NCBI RefSeq assembly: GCF_022179525.1
Contig: NZ_BPQX01000023.1
Span: 1 to 64,000 of the forward strand
Length of the DNA: 64,000 bases
Direction of reading: 5' to 3'
From: Methylobacterium persicinum
GTDB taxonomy: Bacteria; Pseudomonadota; Alphaproteobacteria; Rhizobiales; Beijerinckiaceae
In this document: positions 8,806-19,532 of the stretch, piece after piece
Numbering within the stretch: position 1 is the stretch's first letter
How the letters are laid out: each line of letters starts with the position of its first letter
Notes under the pieces: model-generated
Told to the model about the DNA's origin: nothing
The model's database searches: none
The model's input: the letters and a program-made list of their open reading frames with translations, nothing else
Translations under genes and position numbers: made by a program

Positions 8806-9051
8806 TCAACGTGACGGGTTACAGGTGGGGACGCTGCCGTCTGACCTAGCCTGAAAGGTCTTCCCCTTGTCGGCGCCCGGGATCTTGATCTCTCGAGGGA
8901 CTGACTTCCCGTCCTTCGAGACCTCGGCTTCGAAGGCCTTCCCGCCGTCGGCCACTTGTTGCATCGGTTCGTGACCAGCCGGCGCCGATGCCGCCGGGGA
9001 TCCTGATGGGATCCTAATGGGAACGGCCGCCTCTCCCTCTCGAACCCTCAC
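8806..9051 (-). CDS. Small hypothetical protein or gene remnant (weak)
   Basis: An 81-residue frame from GTG 9051. The second half (KAFEAEVSKDGKSVPREIKI, then PGADKGKTFQARSDGSV) has protein-like alternation of charged and hydrophobic residues. No domain is recognised. The reading frame stays open upstream of the GTG without a good start, so it could be the tail of a decayed gene. It lies just before the kdp operon on the opposite strand. Confidence 0.3.
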   Translation of the reverse strand: MRVREGEAAVPIRIPSGSPAASAPAGHEPMQQVADGGKAFEAEVSKDGKSVPREIKIPGADKGKTFQARSDGSVPTCNPSR

Positions 9052-9131
9052 GCGGTTCGCGGCCAGTATGGCCGTCGGCGGGGATCGGTCGCGGAATGGC
9101 CGCGGCGGCCCGCCGAACGGACTGCGTGACC

Positions 9132-9215
9132 ATGCTCGATGTCGTTTTCATCGCCGGGGGGCTCGCTTTCTTCGCGGCCAGTGCCGGCTATGCCGCCCTG
9201 TGCGAGCGGCTGTGA
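9132..9215 (+). CDS. 27-residue membrane microprotein at head of kdp operon
   Basis: A very short frame starting MLDVVFIAGG and ending YAALCERL: one hydrophobic helix with a short charged tail. It lies 10 bases before the kdpF start and reads in the same direction. It is not the standard KdpF, which follows it. I recall similar tandem mini-proteins ahead of kdpF in other alphaproteobacteria, but could not check this. The likely role is a small accessory or stabilising subunit of the Kdp pump in the inner membrane; this is inference from location, size and the single helix. Confidence 0.6.
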   Translation: MLDVVFIAGGLAFFAASAGYAALCERL

Positions 9216-9225
9216 GGCGGCGGCC

Positions 9226-9315
9226 ATGACCCTCGACCTCGCCCTCGGCGCCCTCGTGACCGCCGGCCTCCTCGTCTACCTCACCTACGCCCTCGTCCGC
9301 CCTGAGCGGTTCTGA
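9226..9315 (+). CDS. kdpF: KdpF, potassium-transporting ATPase small subunit
   Basis: A 29-residue single-helix peptide ([20 protein letters not shown] followed by YALVRPERF). The ending YALVRPERF matches the conserved tail of KdpF, which stabilises the KdpABC complex in the inner membrane. Its length equals the known family length. It lies 23 bases before kdpA and 10 bases after the other microprotein. Confidence 0.88.
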   Translation: MTLDLALGALVTAGLLVYLTYALVRPERF

Positions 9316-9338
9316 GCGGCCCGCCGGACCAAACTCCC

Positions 9339-11054
9339 ATGACACTCAACGGCTGGATCCAGATCGCGCTCTTCTGCGTGGTCGTGCTGGCGCTCGTGAA
9401 GCCTCTGGGCTTCTACATGACCCGAGTCTTCACCGGGGAGCGCACCTTTCTCTCGCCCGTTCTCGCTCCCATCGAGCGCGGCCTCTACCGCGCGGCGGGC
9501 CTCGATGAGCGCCAGGAGCAGACGTGGCTCGGCTATGCCGGCGCCCTGGTGCTGTTCCACGTCTTCGGGTTCGTGCTGCTCTACGCGATTCTGCGCCTGC
9601 AGACGCTCTTGCCGCTCAATCCTGCGGGGCAGGGGGAGGTGGCGCCGGACCTCGCCTTCAACACGTCCACGAGCTTTCTGACCAACACCAACTGGCAATC
9701 CTACGGCGGGGAGACGACGCTCTCCTACCTATCGCAGATGCTGGGGCTGACGCATCAGAACTTCCTTTCGGCTGCTTCCGGCATCGCCGTGGCGGTGGCG
9801 ATGATCCGCGGCTTCGGCCGCGCCTCCACCCGAACCCTCGGCTCGTTCTGGGTCGATCTCACCCGGGCGACCCTCTACCTGCTGCTGCCCCTCTGCGTGA
9901 TCTACACGCTGTTTCTCGTCTGGCAGGGCATCCCGCAGACGCTGGGCGCCTCCGTCGATGCCACGACCCTGGAAGGGGCGACGCAGACGATCGCCCTCGG
10001 GCCGGTGGCGAGCCAGGTCGCCATCAAGATGCTCGGCACTAACGGCGGCGGCTTCTTCAACGCCAACGCCGCCCATCCCTTCGAGAACCCAACCGCCCTG
10101 GCGAACTTCGTGCAGATGGTCACGATCTTCGCGATCGGGGCCGGCCTGACGAACGTCTTCGGCCGGATGGTCGGAGACGAGCGTCAGGGCTGGGCGATCC
10201 TGGCGGCGATGGGGGTCCTGTTCCTAGCCGGCGTCGCCGTCACTTACTGGGCCGAGGCCCAGGGTAGCTCCGTGCTAAACGGGCTCGGCCTCACCGGCGG
10301 CAATATGGAGGGGAAGGAGACCCGCTTCGGCATAGCAGCCTCGGCCCTGTTCGCCGTCATCACCACCGCCGCCTCCTGCGGCGCGGTGAATGCCATGCAC
10401 GATTCGTTCACCGCGCTCGGAGGGCTGGTCCCGCTCATCAACATGCAGCTCGGCGAGGTGATCGTCGGCGGTGTCGGCGCCGGCCTTTACGGGATGCTGA
10501 TCTTCGTTCTGATCGCGATCTTCGTCGCCGGCCTGATGGTAGGCCGCACCCCGGAATACCTCGGCAAGAAGATCGAGGCGAAGGAGGTGAAGATGGCCAT
10601 GCTTGGCATCCTCTGCCTGCCGCTGATGATGCTGGGCTTTACCGCGGTGGCGACGGTGCTGCCGGCGGGCCTCGCCGGCCCGGCCAATGCGGGGCCGCAC
10701 GGCTTCTCGGAGATCCTCTACGCCTACACCTCCGCGGCCGCCAATAACGGATCCGCCTTCGGCGGGCTCACGGCCAACACGCTGTTCTACAACACGACCC
10801 TCGCTATCGCGATGCTGGTGGGGCGGTTCTTCGTAAAGATCCCGGCGCTCGCCATCGCCGGCTCCCTCGCGGCCAAGAAGACGCTTCCCGCTTCGGCCGG
10901 CACTTTCCCGACCCACGGTGGCCTGTTCGTCGGGCTGTTGGTCGGCGTGGTGCTGATCATCGGCGGCCTGACCTTCTTCCCATCCCTCGCCCTCGGCCCG
11001 GTGGTCGAACACTTGGCCGGCAGTGCCGGGCAGACCTTCGGCACGGGCGGCTGA
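9339..11054 (+). CDS. kdpA: KdpA, potassium-binding channel-like subunit
   Basis: The 571-residue membrane subunit that selects and binds K+ in the Kdp P-type ATPase, related to the Trk/Ktr channel family. The four selectivity-filter loops are visible: [54 protein letters not shown] and [14 protein letters not shown]. The N-terminus [20 protein letters not shown] is also diagnostic. Length is close to the E. coli protein (557). It is followed immediately by a run of eleven C residues and then kdpB. Confidence 0.97.
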   Translation: MTLNGWIQIALFCVVVLALVKPLGFYMTRVFTGERTFLSPVLAPIERGLYRAAGLDERQEQTWLGYAGALVLFHVFGFVLLYAILRLQTLLPLNPAGQGEVAPDLAFNTSTSFLTNTNWQSYGGETTLSYLSQMLGLTHQNFLSAASGIAVAVAMIRGFGRASTRTLGSFWVDLTRATLYLLLPLCVIYTLFLVWQGIPQTLGASVDATTLEGATQTIALGPVASQVAIKMLGTNGGGFFNANAAHPFENPTALANFVQMVTIFAIGAGLTNVFGRMVGDERQGWAILAAMGVLFLAGVAVTYWAEAQGSSVLNGLGLTGGNMEGKETRFGIAASALFAVITTAASCGAVNAMHDSFTALGGLVPLINMQLGEVIVGGVGAGLYGMLIFVLIAIFVAGLMVGRTPEYLGKKIEAKEVKMAMLGILCLPLMMLGFTAVATVLPAGLAGPANAGPHGFSEILYAYTSAAANNGSAFGGLTANTLFYNTTLAIAMLVGRFFVKIPALAIAGSLAAKKTLPASAGTFPTHGGLFVGLLVGVVLIIGGLTFFPSLALGPVVEHLAGSAGQTFGTGG

Positions 11055-11065
11055 CCCCCCCCCCC
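11055..11065 (+). repeat. Run of 11 cytosines between kdpA and kdpB
   Basis: Eleven consecutive C residues begin directly after the kdpA stop codon TGA. The run is outside any coding frame, 41 bases before the kdpB ATG. Such tracts are prone to slippage, and any length change would alter only the intergenic spacing. Confidence 0.9.
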
Positions 11066-11106
11066 GGGTCGCCGCCGCCCCATCCTTCCCCATTCGGACA
11101 TCCGCC

Positions 11107-13194
<2,088 letters not shown>

Positions 13195-13265
13195 TGCCCC
13201 GCCACCGTCATAGCCGCCCGGTGCGCGCGATGACGGCGAGGGGACTGAAACGACGCCAGTGAATC

Positions 13266-13886
13266 GTGAAAGCTTCCGTCATGCTCACCCATCTCCGCCC
13301 CACCCTCGTGATCGGCCTTGCCCTGACGGTGATCACGGGTCTCGCCTACCCCCTCGCCATGACCGGTCTGGCCGGGGCCCTTTTCCCCGCGAAGGCGGCC
13401 GGCAGCCTTATCGAGCGCGACGGTCGCGTCGTCGGCTCCGGTTTTATCGGCCAGAATTTCACGAAGGCCGGCTATTTCCACGGGCGTCCCTCGGCCACCA
13501 CCGCGCCGGACCCGGCCGATGCGACCAAGACCTTGCCCGCCCCCTACAACGCGTCGAACTCCGCGGGCTCGAACCTCGGACCGACCAGCAAGGCCCTGGC
13601 CGAGCGCGTGAGCGGTGACCTCGCTGCGCTCAGGGCCGAGAACCCCACCGATGCCGTCCCGGTGGATCTCGTCACCACCAGCGGCTCGGGGCTCGATCCG
13701 GAGATCTCACCCGAGGCAGCCCTGTTCCAGGTACCCCGCGTCGCCAAGGCGCGCGGTGTTCCGGAGGAGAGTCTGCGCGCCCTGGTGACGTCGCGTGTCC
13801 AGGGACGTACCCTCGGCATCCTCGGCGAGCCGCGCGTGAACGTTCTGGCGCTGAACCTCGCCCTGAATGATCTCGCTCGCCCCTGA
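13266..13886 (+). CDS. kdpC: KdpC, potassium-transporting ATPase subunit C
   Basis: A 206-residue subunit with one N-terminal membrane helix and a periplasmic domain; it raises the nucleotide affinity of KdpB. Recognisable parts are [17 protein letters not shown], the [19 protein letters not shown] segment, [15 protein letters not shown] and the C-terminal [13 protein letters not shown]. The start is taken as GTG 13266, but ATG 13281 (MLTHLRPTL) is an equally good choice. kdpD follows after 3 bases. Confidence 0.95.
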   Translation: MKASVMLTHLRPTLVIGLALTVITGLAYPLAMTGLAGALFPAKAAGSLIERDGRVVGSGFIGQNFTKAGYFHGRPSATTAPDPADATKTLPAPYNASNSAGSNLGPTSKALAERVSGDLAALRAENPTDAVPVDLVTTSGSGLDPEISPEAALFQVPRVAKARGVPEESLRALVTSRVQGRTLGILGEPRVNVLALNLALNDLARP

Positions 13887-13889
13887 ACC

Positions 13890-16607
13890 ATGCCAGAGAC
13901 CGGCCGCGACCCGAACCGCCCCTCGCCCGACGCCCTGCTCGAAGCAGTCCGTCGGGAGGAGCGGACGCGTGGCCGGCTGAAGGTCTTCCTCGGCGCCGCC
14001 CCCGGCGTCGGCAAGACCTTCGAGATGCTGACCATCGGCCGGGCGAGGCTGACCGCCGGAACCGACGTGGTGGTCGGCGTAGTCGAGACCCATGGCCGGG
14101 TGGAGACTGAGGCGCTGCTCGAGGGATTCGAGGTCATCACCCGGCGGAGGGTACCCTATCACGGTGCGACCCTGGAGGAGATGGATCTCGACGCCATCCT
14201 CGCCCGCAGGCCGGCCGTGGCTTTGGTCGACGAACTCGCCCACACCAACGCGCCGGGTTCGCGCCATCCCAAGCGCTACCAGGATGTGGAAGAGTTGCTG
14301 GATGCCGGCATCGACGTCCTGACGACCCTCAACATCCAGCATGTCGAGAGTTTGAACGACGTGGTGGCCTCGATCACCCGTATCCGCGTGCGTGAGACCG
14401 TCCCCGATAGCGTCTTGGACCGGGCCGACGACATCGAGGTCGTGGACCTCAACCCGGACGATCTCATCCAGCGCTTGAAGGACGGCAAGGTCTATGTGCC
14501 GGACAATGCCGAACGGGCGCTCAAGCATTACTTCTCCCGGGGCAACCTCACTGCCCTTCGCGAACTAGCCCTGCGCCGCACCGCAGACCGGGTCGATGAC
14601 GAGTTGCTCAGCCACATGCGGGCCAACGCCATCGCCGGTCCCTGGGCGGCGGGGGAGCGCGTCCTCGTCTGCCTCGACGACGATCCCCGGGCGGGCAACC
14701 TTGTCCGGTATGCCAAACGCCTCGCCGACCGCCTGCACGCCCCCTGGACTGCCCTGGTCGTCGAAGGCCCGCGCTCGGCCGCGCACAACGACGTCCAGCG
14801 CGACCGCATCGCCGACGCCCTGCGCCTCGCCGACCGGCTCGGGGGCGACGCCGTCACGGTCCCGGGGGGGCGCCGGATCGCCGAGGACATCGTGGCCTAT
14901 GCCCGGACCGCCAACGTCAATCACATCGTGGTCGGCAAGGCGTCCCGCTCGTGGCTGTTCGAACTGGTGAACGGCTCGGTGGTCCACGACCTCGTGCGGC
15001 TGTCGGGGGCGATCAGCGTCCATGTGGTACCCGGCGAGGCGATGGCGCTGGAGCCTGTGCGGCCCCGGAATATCGCTGTGGCGGAAACGGTGCGTGGCCC
15101 GGGCGCGGCGCCCTACGCCTTCGCGATGCTGGTCACGGCCATCGGCCTCGGCCTCGCCCTCCTGCTTCAGCCCTTCCTGGGGTCGGAGAACGCGGACCTG
15201 TTTCTGCTGACGGGGGTCGTGTCCGTGGCGATCCGCTGGGGCCTCGGCCCGTCCCTCGCCTCGGTGGTCGCGGCGTCACTCGCCTACAACTTCTTCTTCC
15301 TGCCGCCCCTTTACACCTTCACGATCGCCGACCCGTCGAACGTGGCGGCCTTTATCCTGTTCACCATCGTCGCCGTCCTCGTCTCCAACCTCGCGGCGCG
15401 CTCGCGCCTGACGGCGGTGATCAGCCAGTCCCGAGCGCGGGCGACCGAACGGCTCTACGGGTTCTCCCGGAAGCTCGCCGGCTGCGGGACCCTGGACGAC
15501 GTGCTGTGGGCGACCTGCGCCCAGATGGCGGCGATGCTGAAGGTCCGTACGGTGATCCTCCTGCCTGAGGGCGATACGGTCACGGTCCGGGCCGGCTATC
15601 CGCCAGAAGACCGCCTCGACGGGGCTGACCTCGCCGCCGCCCGCTGGGCCTTCGACAACGAGTGTCCGGCGGGGCGCGGGGCCGACACGCTGCCCGGTGC
15701 GCGGCGGCTGTTCATCCCCATGCGGACCGGCCGCGGCATCATCGGCGTCGTCGGCCTCGACGCGGACAGGACGGGGCCGATCCTCACACCGGAGGACCGG
15801 CGCCTCCTTGATGCCCTGGCCGATATGGGGGCGCTGGCGATCGAGCGCGTGCGTCTCGTCGAGGACCTCGACCGGGCCGAGAGGGCTGCCGAGACGGACC
15901 GCCTGCGGCAGGCGCTGCTGACGTCGATCAGCCACGACCTGCGCACGCCCCTGTCGTCGGTGCTGGGGGCGGCGAGCACCCTGAGAGACCTCGATTCCGC
16001 CCTCGGGCCGGAGGCGAAGGCCGAGCTCCTGGGCACCATCATCGCGGAATCGGAGCGGTTGAACCGCTTCATCGCCAACCTCCTCGACATGACGCGCCTG
16101 GAAGCCGGGGCGGTGGCGCCGAATCTTGTGCCGCAGGACTTCGCCGAAACGATCGATACCGCCTTGCGCCGGGTCGAGAAGGTGCTCGACGGCCACGAGG
16201 TCGTCCTCGATATCGAGCCGGATCTGCCGGCTTTATCCCTTGATCCGGTGCTGTTCGAACAGGTGCTCGTGAACATCCTGGACAACGCCGCCAAATACGC
16301 CCCCGAAGGATCCGCCGTGACGGTGAAGGCCCGCGCCGATGCCGGCGCGGTGCGGATCGACCTGATGGACGAGGGCGAGGGGTTGCCCGACGAGGAGACC
16401 GAGCGGGTGTTCGATAAGTTCTATCGCGCCCGGAAGGGAGACCGTGTCCGGGCCGGGACCGGGCTCGGCCTCGCCATCTCGCGCGGGTTCGTGGAAGCCA
16501 TGGGGGGCACCGTCACCGCCGCCAACCGGCGCGACCGCTCCGGTGCCTGCTTCACGGTGACCTTCCCGGTCCCGGCCGGAGCCGCCCGCAGGGATATCGC
16601 CGCATGA
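13890..16607 (+). CDS. kdpD: KdpD, osmosensitive potassium sensor histidine kinase
   Basis: A 905-residue inner-membrane sensor kinase that responds to low K+ or osmotic stress and phosphorylates KdpE. In order: KdpD N-terminal domain with a Walker A-like GAAPGVGKT (residues 35-43), a universal-stress-protein-like domain (about 240-370), four membrane helices (about 405-505), a GAF-like region, a dimerisation domain with the phosphoacceptor His682 in SISHDLRTPLSS, and a HATPase with DNAAKYAPEGS and GTGLGLAISRGF. Length is normal. The stop overlaps the kdpE ATG by 4 bases. Confidence 0.96.
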   Translation: MPETGRDPNRPSPDALLEAVRREERTRGRLKVFLGAAPGVGKTFEMLTIGRARLTAGTDVVVGVVETHGRVETEALLEGFEVITRRRVPYHGATLEEMDLDAILARRPAVALVDELAHTNAPGSRHPKRYQDVEELLDAGIDVLTTLNIQHVESLNDVVASITRIRVRETVPDSVLDRADDIEVVDLNPDDLIQRLKDGKVYVPDNAERALKHYFSRGNLTALRELALRRTADRVDDELLSHMRANAIAGPWAAGERVLVCLDDDPRAGNLVRYAKRLADRLHAPWTALVVEGPRSAAHNDVQRDRIADALRLADRLGGDAVTVPGGRRIAEDIVAYARTANVNHIVVGKASRSWLFELVNGSVVHDLVRLSGAISVHVVPGEAMALEPVRPRNIAVAETVRGPGAAPYAFAMLVTAIGLGLALLLQPFLGSENADLFLLTGVVSVAIRWGLGPSLASVVAASLAYNFFFLPPLYTFTIADPSNVAAFILFTIVAVLVSNLAARSRLTAVISQSRARATERLYGFSRKLAGCGTLDDVLWATCAQMAAMLKVRTVILLPEGDTVTVRAGYPPEDRLDGADLAAARWAFDNECPAGRGADTLPGARRLFIPMRTGRGIIGVVGLDADRTGPILTPEDRRLLDALADMGALAIERVRLVEDLDRAERAAETDRLRQALLTSISHDLRTPLSSVLGAASTLRDLDSALGPEAKAELLGTIIAESERLNRFIANLLDMTRLEAGAVAPNLVPQDFAETIDTALRRVEKVLDGHEVVLDIEPDLPALSLDPVLFEQVLVNILDNAAKYAPEGSAVTVKARADAGAVRIDLMDEGEGLPDEETERVFDKFYRARKGDRVRAGTGLGLAISRGFVEAMGGTVTAANRRDRSGACFTVTFPVPAGAARRDIAA

Positions 16608-17290
16608 GCGCCACCGTCCTCGTGATCGATGACGAGCCGCCGATCCGCAAGCTCCTGCGCATGGGGCTTTCGACTCAGGGCTACGCCATCCTGGAGGCGC
16701 CGGACGGGCGTACCGCCCTCGACCTGCTGGCGCGGGAGGGGGCCGACCTTGCGATCCTCGATCTCGGACTGCCCGACATGCGCGGACACGACCTCCTAAA
16801 GGCGATCCGCGCCGCCTATCCGGCCCTTCCCGTCGTGGTGCTCTCGAGCCGTGATGATGAGACCGGAAAGGTCGAAGCCCTCGACCTCGGAGCCGACGAC
16901 TACGTCACCAAGCCTTTCGGCATGGCTGAACTCCTGGCGCGCCTGCGGGCGGCTCTGCGCCACCAACTCGCCACGCAGGGCGAGCAGCCGATCTTCCGCG
17001 TCGAGGGTCTCACCGTCGATCTCGTGAGGCGCATCGTCAGGGTGGGCGAGGACGAGGTGAAGTTGACCCCACGGGAATACGATTTTTTGCGGGTGCTCGT
17101 GCTCCATGCCGGTAAGGTTCTGACCCATGCTCAACTGATGCAGGCGGTCTCGACCTCGTCCGATCCACAATATCTGCGGGTATACATGCGCCAGCTCCGT
17201 CAGAAGCTCGAAGCGGATCCCGAACGACCCCGCCTCCTCCTGACGGAGACCGGGGTCGGCTACCGTCTCCGCGCCCCCGATACGCCGTGA
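16604..17290 (+). CDS. kdpE: KdpE, OmpR-family response regulator
   Basis: A 228-residue transcription regulator with a receiver domain (Asp53 in AILDLGLPDMRG; TKPF lysine near residue 103) and a C-terminal winged-helix OmpR/PhoB DNA-binding domain (KLTPREYDFLRVLVLHAGKV... YLRVYMRQLRQKLE... TETGVGYRL). It would activate kdpFABC after phosphorylation by KdpD. The ATGA overlap with kdpD makes equal synthesis likely. I could not identify its operator in front of the microprotein gene at 9132. Confidence 0.95.
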   Translation: MSATVLVIDDEPPIRKLLRMGLSTQGYAILEAPDGRTALDLLAREGADLAILDLGLPDMRGHDLLKAIRAAYPALPVVVLSSRDDETGKVEALDLGADDYVTKPFGMAELLARLRAALRHQLATQGEQPIFRVEGLTVDLVRRIVRVGEDEVKLTPREYDFLRVLVLHAGKVLTHAQLMQAVSTSSDPQYLRVYMRQLRQKLEADPERPRLLLTETGVGYRLRAPDTP

Positions 17291-17296
17291 CGTCGG

Positions 17297-17530
17297 TCAG
17301 GTGGCAAGCTCGATTTTGTCGTGGGAAATGATCACGGCGTCAGCCCGCCGCCCGGTCTCGCCCGCCGCGTAATGGCAGGCAGTCTTCCTGTCTTTGAACA
17401 GGCCGCCACCGCGTCCGTGGATCTCCACGGCGACCCATCGCCCCTGGGAATCCTGGCCGACGACGAAGCGGTTCTCCTCAGGGCGGATGGGCCGGGCGGG
17501 GATATCGCTGAGTGAAAGGGCGGTGGACAT
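17297..17530 (-). CDS. Conserved hypothetical protein, 77 residues
   Basis: A small soluble protein with a central segment FVVGQDSQGRWVAVEIHGRG, then GGLFKDRKTACHYAAGET, that reads like a compact beta-beta-alpha fold. I recall similar small proteins in Rhizobiales without assigned function. No cysteine pair, signal peptide or membrane helix is present. It converges on kdpE with a 6-base gap. Confidence 0.7.
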   Translation of the reverse strand: MSTALSLSDIPARPIRPEENRFVVGQDSQGRWVAVEIHGRGGGLFKDRKTACHYAAGETGRRADAVIISHDKIELAT

Positions 17531-17688
17531 GAAAGTGAGGGGTTCGCGCGATCCTCAGGGGGCCGCGCGCAACACATGGCGTGGCCGGCATGAGCATTCG
17601 AGGGGGCGAACGGCGGCCAGGAATGAGGAAGTCGTGAGGACCGGCCCGTCGCATGTCGCTCGTGGACGTCACCGGGCACCGGATGCCG

Positions 17689-18084
17689 TCACAACGCGCG
17701 TTCCGGCTTTTTGCTCAACAGGCGTAGGCTCAGGGGCCGACCGGCGATGGCGCCCCCGAGACCATCGGTGATCTGCGCCGGAAGACAGCGCGACACGGCG
17801 CCCAGGGACGCCGCGATGAAGGCCCGCTGGTCCTCGCCGCTGCCGATGAGATGGGAATGGGTGATCCGCGGCTGGCCGAGGAGCGACCCATCCCGCCGGA
17901 GGCTGAACAGCACCGTCACCTCCGAGCCCGCAGCGCCCGGCGGCACGCCCTTCAAGCGGGCGCAGCCTCCGAGATAGGACCAGAAGCCGGCGAGGCTGTC
18001 GGCCGGGGCGCTCAAGGCGGGCATCGCGTGCGCCAAGGCGCAGAGCGCGCCTGCGATCACGCGGCCCCGGCCGACGCTGTCCAT
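17689..18084 (-). CDS. Exported hypothetical protein with TonB C-terminal-like domain
   Basis: A 131-residue protein starting at ATG 18084 with a signal peptide (RVIAGALCALAHAMPALSAPA). The mature part (SEVTVLFSLRRDGSLLGQPR followed by a cysteine-containing helix, AVSRCLPAQ) resembles the energy-transducer TonB/TolA C-terminal fold found in small periplasmic proteins. Two cysteines (GGCARLKG and SRCLP) could form a disulfide, as in TolA-like domains. The ORF can be read 16 codons further upstream, but that would overlap the glutathione transferase stop. The start lies 4 bases after that stop, suggesting cotranscription. Confidence 0.65.
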   Translation of the reverse strand: MDSVGRGRVIAGALCALAHAMPALSAPADSLAGFWSYLGGCARLKGVPPGAAGSEVTVLFSLRRDGSLLGQPRITHSHLIGSGEDQRAFIAASLGAVSRCLPAQITDGLGGAIAGRPLSLRLLSKKPERAL

Positions 18085-18088
18085 CGGT

Positions 18089-18787
18089 CTAACGGGGAGC
18101 CGCAGTCTGCCCGAACATGATCTTCTTGGCATCCTCGCTCATCGTCTTCCCGAAATCAGGGTTGATCCTCGGGGCATGGGCATAGGCGGCCTTGGTGCCG
18201 GGCCGCTCCGCGATGGCGTGGAACCAGCGCTTCAGGTTCGGATGCTCATCGAGGTTCTGCCCCTGCTTCTCCCACGGGACGATCCAGGGGTACGACGCCA
18301 TGTCGGCGATGGTGTAGTCGGCACCCGTGATGAACTCCCGGTCGGCGAGGCGCCGGTCGAGGACGCCGTAGAGCCGGTTGGTCTCGTTGACGTAGCGCTT
18401 GATCGCGTAATCGATCTTCTCGGGGGCATACTGGTTGAAGTGATGGTTCTGCCCGAGCATCGGGCCGAGGCCGCCCATCTGCCAGAATAGCCACTGGAGC
18501 GTCTCGTAACGGCCGCACATCTCCTTGGGGAGGAAGCGGCCGGTCTTCTCCGCGAGATACAGCAGGATCGCGCCGGATTCGAACAGGCTGAGAGTCCCAC
18601 CGCCCTCGGGCGCGTGATCGACGATGGCCGGCATGCGGTTGTTCGGAGCGATCTTCAGGAAGTCCGGTTCGAACTGCTCGCCCTTGCCGATGTTCACCGG
18701 CTTGATGGTATAGGGCAGCCCCGCCTCTTCCAGGAACATCGTGATCTTGTGGCCGTTCGGGGTCGGCCAATAATACAGGTCGATCAT
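18089..18787 (-). CDS. Glutathione S-transferase family protein, YfcG/Nu class
   Basis: A 232-residue glutathione transferase resembling E. coli YfcG, a disulfide-bond reductase. Diagnostic segments are YYWPTPNGHKITMFLEEAGL, APNNRMPAIVDHAP, LSLFESGAILLYLAEKTG and TLQWLFWQMGGLGPMLGQNH. The N-terminal thioredoxin fold covers about residues 1-85 and the helical domain the rest. ATG 18787 is preferred to the GTG one codon earlier. The likely cytoplasmic role is glutathione-dependent reduction of disulfides or hydroperoxides. Confidence 0.88.
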   Translation of the reverse strand: MIDLYYWPTPNGHKITMFLEEAGLPYTIKPVNIGKGEQFEPDFLKIAPNNRMPAIVDHAPEGGGTLSLFESGAILLYLAEKTGRFLPKEMCGRYETLQWLFWQMGGLGPMLGQNHHFNQYAPEKIDYAIKRYVNETNRLYGVLDRRLADREFITGADYTIADMASYPWIVPWEKQGQNLDEHPNLKRWFHAIAERPGTKAAYAHAPRINPDFGKTMSEDAKKIMFGQTAAPR

Positions 18788-18955
18788 CACACGTCCTCGT
18801 TGCGGGCCGAAAGGCGGACCCGGACACTGACCGGCAGGAGGTGGGTCGAAGGGCGACCCGGATCAAGCGGACAGAACCGAATCGTGCCGGGGGACTTATT
18901 CTCCCGCCCGAGGCCGCCGAAGGCCACCCGGAGCGACGCCGAAGGAAAAACACCG

Positions 18956-19204
18956 ATGCCGTGGTACGCCGTGCGTCCCCGCGATCCCGCCGACCCGCGC
19001 TGGCCCCTTCCCGGGAAAGACAAAATCGTCCTCAAGGCTGACAGCCCTGACGAGGCGAGGGCACGGTTCGAAGAGGCCTACCCCAGTGAGCCCTACGGCA
19101 GCCCCGCCGTTCCAGTCGCCGAATCCGGCCTCGGCAGCTTCCGCGGCGATGATGAAGCGCTTCTCGTGGAGCCGACGGACGAGCCTCCGCCACCGAAGGA
19201 GTGA
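18956..19204 (+). CDS. Hypothetical protein, 82 residues
   Basis: A small soluble protein starting MPWYAVRPRDPADPRWPLPG, with a middle segment (IVLKADSPDEARARFEEAYP) that looks like a short alpha/beta unit and an acidic proline-rich tail. An AAGGAAAAA Shine-Dalgarno-like stretch lies before the ATG. No domain is recognised. The next gene starts 4 bases after the stop, so they probably form a pair. Confidence 0.65.
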   Translation: MPWYAVRPRDPADPRWPLPGKDKIVLKADSPDEARARFEEAYPSEPYGSPAVPVAESGLGSFRGDDEALLVEPTDEPPPPKE

Positions 19205-19208
19205 CAGC

Positions 19209-19445
19209 ATGGACCGCAAGATCGCTGCCGTGCGCGTGACGCTCGACGGGCAACTGGTGGATTACTGGATGCGCGAGGCCGCCCGCCTCGACGCCCTCGC
19301 GGCGCAAGCCCGGTTCGGGTGGCAGAGGCGGCGGTTGGCTAGGAAGGCGGAGCGGGCACGCCTCCAGGCCGAGCGCAGCCGGATCCGCGAGACGGCCCGT
19401 GGCAGGCCGGCAAACGGCGCCACCATGGATTTGAGCCAAGGCTAA
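19209..19445 (+). CDS. Hypothetical basic helical protein, 78 residues
   Basis: A short protein rich in Arg and Ala. Residues about 20-65 should form one long amphipathic helix (ARLDALAAQARFGWQRRRLA and following), possibly a coiled coil. The start MDRKIAAVRVTLDGQLVDYW looks genuine. No family is recognised. It lies 4 bases after the preceding small gene and 87 bases before the cation transporter. Confidence 0.6.
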   Translation: MDRKIAAVRVTLDGQLVDYWMREAARLDALAAQARFGWQRRRLARKAERARLQAERSRIRETARGRPANGATMDLSQG

Positions 19446-19532
19446 AGGGTATTCCCGTCGCTCGAAGCTTTGCCGTGGTCTTCCGAGGGGGCACTCGGAT
19501 ATGGACCGTGAGCCCTTCACACCGGTTCGGCC

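Noticed and set aside
6888-9131. Integrated phage or integrative element at tRNA-Leu
   Set aside because: No integrase, no direct repeat of the tRNA 3' end and no phage genes were seen; only the AT-rich patch is reported.
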